DNA of 64,000 nt, taken from positions 1 to 64,000 of the forward strand of contig JBAKBP010006616.1 in the NCBI GenBank assembly GCA_037953745.1, written 5' to 3'. The notes beneath the pieces were generated by a model. The model searched no databases, was not told where the DNA came from, and saw only the letters and a program-made list of their open reading frames with translations. Position 1 is the first letter of the stretch. Every line of letters starts with the position of its first letter. A program made the translations under genes and the position numbers. Positions 55,496 through 64,000 of this stretch are shown here, one piece after another. Source of the stretch: Lithodes maja. Taxonomy: Eukaryota > Arthropoda > Malacostraca > Decapoda > Lithodidae.

Positions 55496-56483
55496 CTATC
55501 TATCTATCTATTGCCTGACGCCGTGATCCCCGAAGGGGTGGCCACGAACGAACCGCCCCCATGCACCTCTGTCCCCAGTCAGTCGACGCCCCTCCCCCCA
55601 ACCAGCACCGCCTTCATTCATGTAGTTCCTCACTCCATCCTTCCACCTCATATTCGGTCTACCTCTCCCCCTCTGTCCCTCCACCTCGCTCTCGTACACC
55701 CTCTTAGTCATTCTCTCGCTTTCCATACGTTCCATATGGCCGAACCATCTCAAGTTGTTCCTTTTCACACTTTCCAGCACATCTACCTCCACACCACACC
55801 TCCTTCTTACTTCCTCATTAGTCTGTCTATCCCTCCATGTAATTCCGCACGCACTCCTTAAGTAATTCATTTCCACTGCTCTCACTCTTGGTCTGAGTCT
55901 CTCAACCAACGTCCATGCTTCGCTTCCGTAAGTCAGTGTCGGGATTACCACACTGTCATGCAAGGACTTCTTCACTTCCATACTGACCACCCTATTTCTT
56001 GTTACTGCTTTTAGCGTTCCTACAACCCTCTTCCCCTGTTGTACCCTCTCTCGCACCTCTTCATCCATAGTCCCATCTTTACTCAACACACTGCCCAGAT
56101 ACTTAAAAGAGTTGACGATCTCCATAGCCTGACCGTTCAGCTTCACCTCACACTCTGTGACTTCACCCCTTTCGAAGACCATAACCTTGCTCTTCCCCGT
56201 ATTTACCTTCAAATTCCGTTTTTCGCACACTGTTCCAAACTCATTTACCAGACCCTGCAACTCCCATTCACTATCACTCATCAGAACTGTATCATCCGCA
56301 AACAGCAGTATAGGTAGCTTCCACTCAATTCCCTCCCTTTTCAGCGATACACCAACATCCACTGCTCTTGATAGTATTTCTTTCATAACTCCATCCATAT
56401 ATACAGTAAACAACCACGGGGACATCACACACCCCTGTTTCAAACCAACATTCAGGTCAAAGAACTCGCTCTGCTCACTCTCC
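55496..56483 (-). pseudogene. 5'-truncated RTE-like LINE piece, second copy
   Basis: Minus strand. Contains GLKQGCVMSPWLF, LLFADDTVLMSD and the same C-terminus as 7148-7972 (FKYLGSVLS, LRWFGHMERM, GRGRPNMRWKDG), ending in a (TAGA)n tail. Target duplication ACACAGT at 55489-55495 and 56484-56490 within the 129-bp repeat. In the overlapping protein I see one residue difference from the other copy (Asn/Ser after MSD). Lacks endonuclease and RT fingers. The long minus-strand frame past 56483 is readthrough into flanking DNA. Confidence 0.88.
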
Positions 56484-56490
56484 ACACAGT

Positions 56491-56600
56491 AACCTTGGTA
56501 AATTATTGGCTCGGGTTTTGTCAATTTCCAGACCCATAAAACCCGACTTTTTGAAAACCCGAGCCAAGTTTTGACGAAACTTGGCTCGGAAATAACTAAT
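56491..56600. repeat. 129-bp tandem repeat (right part)
   Basis: Continuation of the repeat interrupted by the LINE piece. Ends where the piggyBac TTAA begins. Confidence 0.75.
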
Positions 56601-56797
56601 TTAACCCCTCCAACCCGGATGACCTCATATACGCCCATAACATACTCGGCCCGCGCAACCCGGATGGCCTCATGTACGCCCCTTGCTTTCGTGCTTGATT
56701 TTTGAAAGCCGCGCGCACATTTTGTGATGATTGGGCGGTAGGTGGCGCCACCCGGCGTCAACGACGCCACAACAACAGTATCTACCCCGACGCCATC

Positions 56798-59713
56798 ATG
56801 GACAGTACACCAAATAGTGATTCCGCCGTGTCCGACATCGTGCTTCCTACGACGCCCTTGATAGTGCGTCGTGCCTTACCCCGACGCCATCGCCTAAATG
56901 TGTTATCTCCCGGAGGTATTGAGACGACTTTGAGACTTTATGAGAAAGCTGATGCCAAGCATAAGATTGATGAAGAAGTGAGTGACCACTCGAGTAATTA
57001 TAAGTCGAGTGATTATGGCCATGAGAGTGATAAAGAACAATTCCTGGGATTTGCGAAAGAATTTGAGAGTGATGAGAGTGATGAAGGTGATGTACGTGAT
57101 GTACCAGTTGTTGAGGAAGCTGGTTTACCTCAAGAAAGTGAACTTGCGAGAGTGAGTGAGTGGGAGAGTTCAAGGTCACAAACAAAATTTCGCATAAGTG
57201 ACACGACTCCAAGCCCTTCCCCAGGTAAATCGCCTTTCAAGCTCCATTTCTACAAGTTAAAAATACTTGAAAAGGCGGCCGCGGCAGCTAGGGAACAAGC
57301 TAAAATAGTTGGTGAGGATGAGGCTGTGAGTGAGGGTCAGCGTGGTGACCCTTCTCGACCGCCATTGTCTCCCTTATCTACCCACGCCACCCAAGATGAC
57401 CCGGATGCCCCGCATTCTTCCCCACCACCCCCACCATTGCCAAGGGTTGAGGACCCCCCACTTTCGGCCTATTTGCCTCCTAGGTCCCCCGACAGGAGAC
57501 ATACTGCTGCCGAAAAGGGGAAAGGTAGAAAATATACCAAGAAAATGAAGAAAAGTAAGAGAGTTTTGTTTGAGGCTCCCGCGGCGGCGTCCACCCCTGC
57601 CGGCCCCAGCCATACGTCCCCGCAACTTTCCCCACGGTCCTCCCCACCTCTCCCGCCTTCAACATGTCTTCCTGCAGAAGTATTTGAGGTCGCATCACCA
57701 ATACCTGGGCCTAGTGAAACGGAATCATTGCTTTCTGTGACTCGTCGCAGGCCAAGGAGCCCGGGACCTCTGGAGGACACAGCCTCACCTGTCACTCCTT
57801 CCCCACCTCGCCCACCCGCACGCCGCCCACGCATCACTGGTTCCCCGCCAGATTATGTGGGGGCCACTGATGATGAAGGGCACCGCTCTGAAGACTCTGG
57901 CCATGATTACATAGGTCCACCGTCAGGGCAAGATGACCACTCTGACGATGACGATGACTATATGGACATCGACGACCCTCGACCCACCCGCTTGGCCCGG
58001 CTTCGTGCTGCCCGTCTTTCTGCCCGCCGCCCTGGCCGCCGCCCTGACCGACGCCCTCGCCGCCGCCCTAGGGCGCGCGCCTCCCGAGTTGGCCGTGGGC
58101 GTACTGGGCTACCAGTTGGAGCTCCTCGTCAGCGTAGACAAGACCCATTCTACGTTTTTCAATGGCAGGACGTAGTTGATGGGGATGGATACAACCCTGA
58201 TGTGCCAGCTTTTGATGAGGCACTGGAGGGTTCAGGCATTACCCCCAATTTTCCTGCAGGCCCCAATGCTCCACCACACGAACTATTTGAGGCATTCTTT
58301 GATGAGGAGGTGGTAGGCTATGTTGTCAAAGAGACAAACAAGCAGCACCAATTCCAGGTACACTTTTTGGGCAAGGTGACCAAGGGCCATATGAGGAAGT
58401 GGACCCCAGTGACTCCTCAAGAATTCATGGTGTTCCTGGCACTCACCATGCTAATGCCTCATGTCAGGAAGCATAGGTTGCCTGACTATTGGATCACCAA
58501 TGATCTGATTTCAACCCCTGCCTTCGGGAAATATATGGCTCGCGACCGGTACCTTGATATCCTCGCAGCGCTCCATCTTGTCACCAACACCGACGTCCAC
58601 CGCCCAGACAAGCTGTGGAAGATTAGGACGTTGTATGAGATGATGCGAGACCGCTTCACCTCCTACTTCAAGCCCTTCCGCAAGGTCGTCATTGACGAGT
58701 CTCTTGTGCTGTTCCGGGGAAAACTCAGCTTCCGGCAGTACATCCCCTCCAAAAGACATCGCTTTGGCATAAAATTCTTTGTGCTGTGCGACTGCACAAC
58801 TGGCTATGTCCTGGACTTCCTGGTGTACAGCGGGAAGGAAGGGGACGTGCTTGTGGACCCCCTCATTGGATTTGGCGGAGCAGTGGTGCAAGCCATGATG
58901 GACCGCTACTTCCATAAGAATCACGTCCTCTACACGGACAACTATTACACGTCCCCCACTCTCTCACAGTACCTGCATGAGCGCAAGACAGGGACTGTAG
59001 GCACAGTACGAGGGAAAAGGAAGGGCATGCCAACTTTCCCTGCAAAGACCAAAAAAGGTGATGTCTTCAGGAAGAAGTCGGGGCCCATTCTGGCTATCCA
59101 CTGGCACGACCAGCGGAAGGTCAACCTCCTGACCACCATCCACAAGGGGGAAATGGTGGAGACTGGCAAGGTGGATCGCCGCACCCAGGCCAGGGTGACC
59201 AAGCCCGATACTGTCCTGGACTACAATGTCAACATGAGGCTGGTGGACAAGTCCGACATGCAGATAGGCTTCATTGACTGCCTGCGTACCTCGTGCAGAT
59301 GGTACAAAAAGTTCTTTCTGCATATGGTGGACATGTCAATTCTGAATGCCTATAATATATACAGGCTTCGGAATGAGAACCCACCCCTGAAGTTCAATAG
59401 CCTGCGGAGGTTCCAAAAGCAGGTGTTGACGGGGCTCCTGGAGAAGTATGCTACGCCACAGAGGGCAGTGGCACATCCTGGGCCCGCCGTTATCGACCGC
59501 TTGCAGTCTGCTCCATACCTGCTTAGGCACCAGCTTGGTTACTTTCCTCAGAATGCAGCAGGAAGAACAAATCAGAAGCGGTGCCATGTCTGCTACCACA
59601 GCAGGGTGAGGCCGCACCCAGGTAAAAAGTCAACCACGGAGTGTGTGGAGTGCAAGGTGGCACTCTGTGCTGTAGGGTGCTTCGCTGCTTACCACACCAA
59701 GCAGGAGTTCTAA
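56798..59713 (+). CDS. piggyBac transposase, 971 aa, long disordered N-terminus
   Basis: Cuts and pastes DNA at TTAA. The first ATG is 56798, just inside the element; a non-ATG frame extends 32 codons upstream. About 450 N-terminal residues are Ser/Pro/Arg/Asp-rich and low complexity, compared with roughly 594 aa in total for the moth enzyme. The DDE/D core then follows: KVVIDESLVLFRG (D633), LYTDNYYTS (D714), MRLVDKSD (D817/D820). The spacings of 81 and 103 are close to the 78 and 101 of the reference piggyBac (D268, D346, D447). C-terminal cysteine-rich domain CHVCYHSR...CVECKVALCAVGCF..YH intact (about 934-967). No stop or frameshift. Terminal sequences in place. Confidence 0.92.
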   Translation: MDSTPNSDSAVSDIVLPTTPLIVRRALPRRHRLNVLSPGGIETTLRLYEKADAKHKIDEEVSDHSSNYKSSDYGHESDKEQFLGFAKEFESDESDEGDVRDVPVVEEAGLPQESELARVSEWESSRSQTKFRISDTTPSPSPGKSPFKLHFYKLKILEKAAAAAREQAKIVGEDEAVSEGQRGDPSRPPLSPLSTHATQDDPDAPHSSPPPPPLPRVEDPPLSAYLPPRSPDRRHTAAEKGKGRKYTKKMKKSKRVLFEAPAAASTPAGPSHTSPQLSPRSSPPLPPSTCLPAEVFEVASPIPGPSETESLLSVTRRRPRSPGPLEDTASPVTPSPPRPPARRPRITGSPPDYVGATDDEGHRSEDSGHDYIGPPSGQDDHSDDDDDYMDIDDPRPTRLARLRAARLSARRPGRRPDRRPRRRPRARASRVGRGRTGLPVGAPRQRRQDPFYVFQWQDVVDGDGYNPDVPAFDEALEGSGITPNFPAGPNAPPHELFEAFFDEEVVGYVVKETNKQHQFQVHFLGKVTKGHMRKWTPVTPQEFMVFLALTMLMPHVRKHRLPDYWITNDLISTPAFGKYMARDRYLDILAALHLVTNTDVHRPDKLWKIRTLYEMMRDRFTSYFKPFRKVVIDESLVLFRGKLSFRQYIPSKRHRFGIKFFVLCDCTTGYVLDFLVYSGKEGDVLVDPLIGFGGAVVQAMMDRYFHKNHVLYTDNYYTSPTLSQYLHERKTGTVGTVRGKRKGMPTFPAKTKKGDVFRKKSGPILAIHWHDQRKVNLLTTIHKGEMVETGKVDRRTQARVTKPDTVLDYNVNMRLVDKSDMQIGFIDCLRTSCRWYKKFFLHMVDMSILNAYNIYRLRNENPPLKFNSLRRFQKQVLTGLLEKYATPQRAVAHPGPAVIDRLQSAPYLLRHQLGYFPQNAAGRTNQKRCHVCYHSRVRPHPGKKSTTECVECKVALCAVGCFAAYHTKQEF

Positions 59714-59984
59714 TAATCATACTGAAATTGCCAAATAAAATGACAATATGTACACTATAATTATATATAGGCAAAAAGTGGAAGAAAACCAATGTATTAT
59801 AATAAAAAAGTCAAGTATTATGAGAAAATTGATACAAATACAATTCCACCATAATAATATGTGAAAGTGACACATATGTATATACCAAGTGACATTCATA
59901 TGATTAGAACCTATAGAAATATATAAATCAGTGAAAAAAGACACAATAAATTGTATATAAAACGTTTACAAATCATATAACTAA
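59714..59984. other. piggyBac 3' untranslated spacer
   Basis: AT-rich, no ORF. Confidence 0.5.
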
Positions 59985-60490
59985 GTGAAAGTGACACAAG
60001 ACCTAAGATTTGATGGCCAAAGTATAATAAACACCTGTGATAATGAATAATCAGTGCCTAATACAACAATAACCTACCTCAATTACTAATAAAATGTACG
60101 GTATCGAGTGAAAATGAGCATTATCAGTGACAGTGACACTCTCTAAAGCATATTTGTCAAAGTGAAAGTGACACAAGACCTAAGATTTGATGGCCAAAGT
60201 ATAATAAACACCTGTGATAACGAGTAATCAGTGCCTAATACAACAATAACCTACCTCAATTACTAATAAAATGTACGGTATCGAGTGAAAATGAGCATTA
60301 TCAGTGACAGTGACACTCTCTAAAGCATATTTGTCAAAGTGAAAGTGACACAAGACCTAAGATTTGATGGCCAAAGTATAATAAACACCTGTGATAACGA
60401 ATAATAAGTGCCTAATACAACAATAACCTACCTCAATTACTAATAAAATGTACGGTATCGAGTGAAAATTACCAATATCAGTGAAATTGA
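59985..60490. repeat. 177-bp minisatellite inside piggyBac, about 2.8 units
   Basis: GTGAAAGTGACACAAGACC starts at 59985, 60162 and 60339 (period 177). The copies are nearly identical. Not CRISPR: there are no distinct spacers. Confidence 0.9.
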
Positions 60491-60904
60491 TACCCTAATA
60501 AACATATTTTATATAATTGGCCTCAAAATAACTAGAAAATATCAAAACAAACATCACATTCTCAATATCAAACACTAAAATCGTCTAAGGGAGATAAATA
60601 CTTTGGCGCGGCGAGCGGCTAGGTGCGTCGTAGCCAGGGCGGGCCGACGCTTTCGGACGCGTGAGGAAATTCCCGCATAAAAAAGCACTCGTCTTCCCGC
60701 GCTCACCATTATGCAACCAGAGGGGCTAGAGACCTCTACTAAACGCCATTCGACAGAGGAAGGTTTGTGGAACATTATTTTTTTTTATTCACAACATTAC
60801 ATGCAATATTCATTCTTTTACAGAGTAGTTAACATAGGTAAAAAATCCTCAAAACCCCCGGTACAGGAGTACAGTCATAAGCTATAGCCCCCGGGGCTGG
60901 AGGG
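60491..60904. other. piggyBac right subterminal region
   Basis: Non-coding. Ends in GGGGCTGGAGGGTTAA. Confidence 0.5.
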
Positions 60905-60908
60905 TTAA

Positions 60909-62007
60909 AGCACAACCAGATTGTTTTGTAAGTTTAAACGTTTGTTGACAGCTCATTCATTATAGAAAGACCATTACTGGATTGACGGGATTTTTTTTTG
61001 TCTCGTCTCGTATGTTTAGCCCCTTGTGAATCGATATGTATTTGTGATAATTTGCGAGATAATTGTGTGATGAGTTCCAGATCTCGCTGTCTACATAGCT
61101 TAGCCTTCTCTTCATGTCTATGGTGGGATAGCCTATGGACTTGCAATCAGATGTTTGGTGGTAGCTCGTGTTTGCTCCATGTATTATATAATTATTTTAT
61201 AACTACTGTACTTTCGTCCAATTGTGATTACCTTGTGTATCTAGGAGATGTAGGGTACATTTTGTATTTAGTTATATGAAGTTGATATAGGGACAATATT
61301 GTTTATTGTGTGAAATAAGATAGGGGAATGTTCAAATTTACTTTATCATCATATCTGATTTAGTTTGTGTAGAATAACATTTGTGTAGGTGCCATGTTGA
61401 TCAGAAAGGTACTTAGAATAAGATGTTATCATAGCAGGCACTGTACTAGGAGTGCATAAGAGTTGTAAAATTTACTACAGGCTACTCGGAGATCGGAGAG
61501 TCAACAAGTGTGTGTGTACTAAGAAACATTATTGGATAGCTATACACTTTTCTTCTATTTTTAAACATTCCAACAAACAGGTAGCACAGGCAGAACAAAT
61601 CTTCACCTACATATAATGAACTGAGAATAGTGTCTTATATTGTTATCTGAAATGTTTGAAACCTTTGCAGATGGAGGTGTCTACAGCAGAGTGGTCGTAT
61701 GTGGAGCGTCTGATGCCTCTCACCACCATACCTACACCTACAGCCAAACCCGGTTGGTGATCACTGTAGGGCTTTATTACTCTGTACTCATTTATTCAAT
61801 TATTTGGTTTAGGTGGCTTTAAAATACAGTATATGCTTTACTTCTTTAGAATTACTCTACAGTCATTCTCAAATGTCGTGTTCTATCTCCACAATTTAAA
61901 CCGAGGTTATCACTATTAAAAAGTAGTAACAGGACCATAGCATGTATTGGTAAAATCTTTTAGGTTCAATTGTATATAGGAATATTTTTTTTTCATTGGA
62001 AAATTTA
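60909..62007. other. Spacer without recognised genes
   Basis: AT-rich, no supported ORF or shared repeat. Confidence 0.45.
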
Positions 62008-62749
62008 ATATAAGTTTGATCCCTGAAGGGATAAGAGAAAACCTAATATTTATAAAGTGGCCCCGGAATCAATGCTGTACTGTCAATAGTCATGTTTGGC
62101 GCCTTGCCGTTCAGGGAATCTTTTTATAAGGCCCTCCGTCCACCACTAGACTCCAAATACTAACATCATAGGCGGCATGAATCGGCTGCCACTATAATAA
62201 ATAAAATAAAAATATAATCAGACTAATATTTAACTTCTGTCTTCACTTTCCATTCTTCGCATGATTCAGCCACGCTGCTAGATTCCCTGGAATATCTCAC
62301 CCTTCTGATATTTCACGACTGGACACAGAGGGATTCTTATTCTTCTCATGGGGTCGGCCGGGTATTCCTACCCCAGCCACGCCTTTGTATCGGCTTCTCC
62401 CTCTTAGGGAAAGCTAGGAAAAGGCAGGAAGAAAGATATTAAATAGCAAGAAAGAGGGGGATAATAGAGAAGTAGGATAAATTTGAAAGAAAAAGCTTAC
62501 AGGAAACTCCTCTCATCCCTTACACCCTCCTTTCTCTCTCTCTTTTGTTTCTCATCCTCACTCTCCGTAAATTCTCCAGGTACTCTTTAGTGCACTCCAT
62601 CCTCTCTCCTATGTCAGCTTCCTCCACTCCATCCAGCCCCAAGATGTATGGATGAGAAAGTGTAGATGGGAGGGTCAATTTCGTCATTGATTCCTGGGTC
62701 ACTTTATAAATATTAGGTTTTCTCTTATCCCCTTGGGGATCAAACCTAT
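62008..62749. mobile_element. Foldback/TIR element, about 742 bp
   Basis: Terminal inverted repeats of about 65 bp with few mismatches: left TTTGATCCCTGAAGGGATAA...ATTTATAAAGTGGCCCCGGAATCAATG, right the near-complement. Possible AATTTA duplication (62002-62007 and 62750-62755). The interior holds no transposase. It abuts the next LINE fragment. Confidence 0.65.
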
Positions 62750-62758
62750 AATTTAACA

Positions 62759-63187
62759 GTGACCCCTCCATACAGTGCACAGTTTAGGTCTAGGGTAACA
62801 GTGGATGCAATAATGAACGTAACATGGAGACTTAACTTGACCAGCAAGTTTAAGAAAATTACAATTAGAAAAGACATGAGTATTGAGGATCGAAACATAA
62901 GAAAGGAATTGCAAACCGAGGCAAATGTAAAGAATGGAGAAAGGACGAAAGAAGACGAAAAGAAGTTTTTCTGGAGGGTGTGGGAGGGAAAACTCAAGAA
63001 ATGGTATATAAAGCGAAGGGACGAAGTAGGGAGGGAAAAGGAGATGGTGCGGGTGACGGGGGAGAAGGCAGAGAGAGGGGAGGTGGAGATAGAGAGAGAA
63101 ACAGTCCAAGTGGAGGCAGAGGGAGGGGAGGTGGAAACGGAGCGAGAAACAGTCCAGGTGGAGACAAGAGAAGAGGAGACAAGCTAG
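62759..63187 (+). CDS. LINE ORF1 C-terminal piece (Lys/Glu-rich)
   Basis: Open from GTG 62759 (first ATG 62813) to TAG 63185-63187. It contains KELQTEANVKNGERTKEDEKKF and WRVWEGKLKKWY, a pattern seen at the C-terminus of RRM-type LINE ORF1 proteins. The tail is a duplicated 42-bp unit (GAGAAACAGTCC.AGTGGAG, 63096-63165) coding VE.ERETVQVE twice. Purine-biased like the element at 40.7 kb, though not the same protein. Starts within or next to the foldback element, so it is 5'-truncated. Function as RNA-binding ORF1 is inferred. Confidence 0.5.
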   Translation: MTPPYSAQFRSRVTVDAIMNVTWRLNLTSKFKKITIRKDMSIEDRNIRKELQTEANVKNGERTKEDEKKFFWRVWEGKLKKWYIKRRDEVGREKEMVRVTGEKAERGEVEIERETVQVEAEGGEVETERETVQVETREEETS

Positions 63188-63189
63188 GA

Positions 63190-64000
63190 AATAAATTGGG
63201 AGGGGTACGTACAAAAAAGAAAGGAACGGGCAGGGACGAGAAAAATAGGGAAAATACTGGAAACGCTAAGTTCATGTATACAAATATTGATGGGTTAATT
63301 TCCAAAAAGATTGAGTTTGACGAATATGTAAAGAGAGAGAGGCCCGGGGTAGTATGTTTGACTGAAACTAAGCTTAACCAGGAGGTAGACACGAATATAA
63401 TTAGTTGTGCAGGATACAGTACATGGAGAAGAGACAGGTTAGGAAAGCTAGGAGGAGGAGTGTTGATCATGGTAGATAATAAAATTACTGCTAAAGAATT
63501 AAAACTTGGTGATAGCATTGCTGAAGTGGTAGCAGTTGAAATTGAGGATAATGATAGGTCAAAATTGGACATTGTATCAGTTTATTTACCTCCTAAGACT
63601 AAATCTTGGAGCAACGATGAATATAATGAATTGATTTTGGAAACCTTGCGTATGTTAGAAATTATTTGTAAAAGGAAAAATAGGCTTATTCTTGCAGGGG
63701 ACTTTAATTGCGGGGAGGTGGATTGGGAATGTTTGGATGCGGGTTCAAATGAAAATACTTGGGGTAGCAAATTTCTTGAACTAACAATGGGGTATCTATT
63801 AACACAACACATTATGGAAAATACAAGATTTAGAGGAGGTGATGAACCATCAAGACTCGACTTATTATTCACCAAAGACCCCCAAGAAATAAAGAACCTA
63901 ACATATTTGAGTCCCATGGGAAAAAGCGATCATGCTGTGATTGAATTTGAATTGACAGTGGAATTTCTGGAAGGCAGAGAGGAGGAACATAGGGAATATA
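63190..64000 (+). CDS. LINE ORF2 endonuclease, cut by right window edge
   Basis: Frame open from before 63190 (ATG at 63274) to the end of the window. I translated it by hand. Endonuclease motifs: TNIDGL, LTETKL, GGGVLIMV, VYLPP, GDFNCGEVDW, RLDLLF, KSDHAVIEF. No stop seen. It overlaps the end of the ORF1 piece in a different frame (offset by one), consistent with overlapping ORFs. RT would lie to the right, outside the window. CR1/Jockey-group by motif style. Confidence 0.75.

Larger units (their letters stand above)
56601..60908 (+). mobile_element. Complete-looking piggyBac transposon
   Basis: TTAA at 56601-56604 and 60905-60908. Left terminus TTAACCCCTCCAACCCGG, right terminus in reverse TTAACCCTCCAGCCCCGG: imperfect inverted repeats. 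Two subterminal direct repeats CAACCCGGATG.CCTCAT.TA at 56611 and 56656 (period 45) are likely transposase binding sites. Interior: intact transposase 56798-59713 and a 177-bp minisatellite. No damage seen, so it may be active or recently so. Confidence 0.88.

Noticed and set aside
56484..56770. N-terminal extension of the minus-strand RTE-like protein
   Set aside because: It is readthrough past the target duplication into the tandem repeat and the piggyBac end.
59985..60490. CRISPR-like regular repeat
   Set aside because: Units of 177 bp are contiguous and near identical with no separate spacers; it is a minisatellite.

Overview
The window is eukaryotic nuclear DNA made almost entirely of transposable elements and simple repeats. 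It most resembles an arthropod, probably a decapod crustacean. That is an inference from three things: esterase- and PHD-type ORF1 LINEs with microsatellite tails, TTAGG-like motifs near 48.7-48.9 kb, and abundant (GATA), (ATT) and (AAG) repeats. There are no operons, rRNA genes or CRISPR arrays. The only candidate host gene I can support is one intact single-exon ORF for a four-pass membrane protein (26904-27824, minus).

Layout. 1-3540: near full-length CR1/L2-like LINE with SGNH-hydrolase ORF1 (cut by the left edge) and intact endonuclease-RT ORF2. 3735-4538: decayed RT fragment. 4630-5774: head-to-tail chain of TTAA-bounded small elements. 5876-7030: repeated unit with two MITEs nested in it. 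7044-25495: one minisatellite split by an 18-kb transposon nest. Its shell is Gypsy-type LTR element A (7110-25206, minus, GTAG duplication). A RTE-like LINE piece sits in A's left LTR (ACTCA duplication). LTR element B (12939-20783, plus, ATAT duplication) sits between A's protease and integrase. In both elements integrase lies upstream of RNase H, and in A it lies upstream of RT, a Copia-like order in a Gypsy-type element as in the Gmr1 group. 25.2-28.9 kb: repeats, a MITE, the membrane-protein ORF and a retroposed repeat just upstream of it. 29.3-32.1 kb: 5'-truncated LINE with intact RT.

33-40.3 kb: AT- or C-rich DNA with no convincing genes. 40.7-46.9 kb: a purine-biased LINE whose ORF2 is split by a 448-bp TTAA MITE. 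47.3-48.6 kb: two tandem copies of the TTAA-bounded repeat also present at 4.8-5.4 kb. 50.5-54.9 kb: minus-strand LINE with PHD-finger ORF1 and frameshifted ORF2. 55.2-56.6 kb: 129-bp tandem repeat interrupted by the second RTE-like LINE piece. 56601-60908: complete-looking piggyBac element with TTAA ends, inverted termini, subterminal repeats and an intact 971-aa transposase. 62.0-62.75 kb: foldback element. 62.76-64.0 kb: start of another LINE, cut by the right edge.

How they work together. The LINEs copy themselves by target-primed reverse transcription. The SINE-like pieces are presumably moved by LINE machinery. piggyBac transposase is the only transposase seen, and it may act on the TTAA MITEs, one of which shares its terminal motif. 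All coordinates and comparisons were made by eye.
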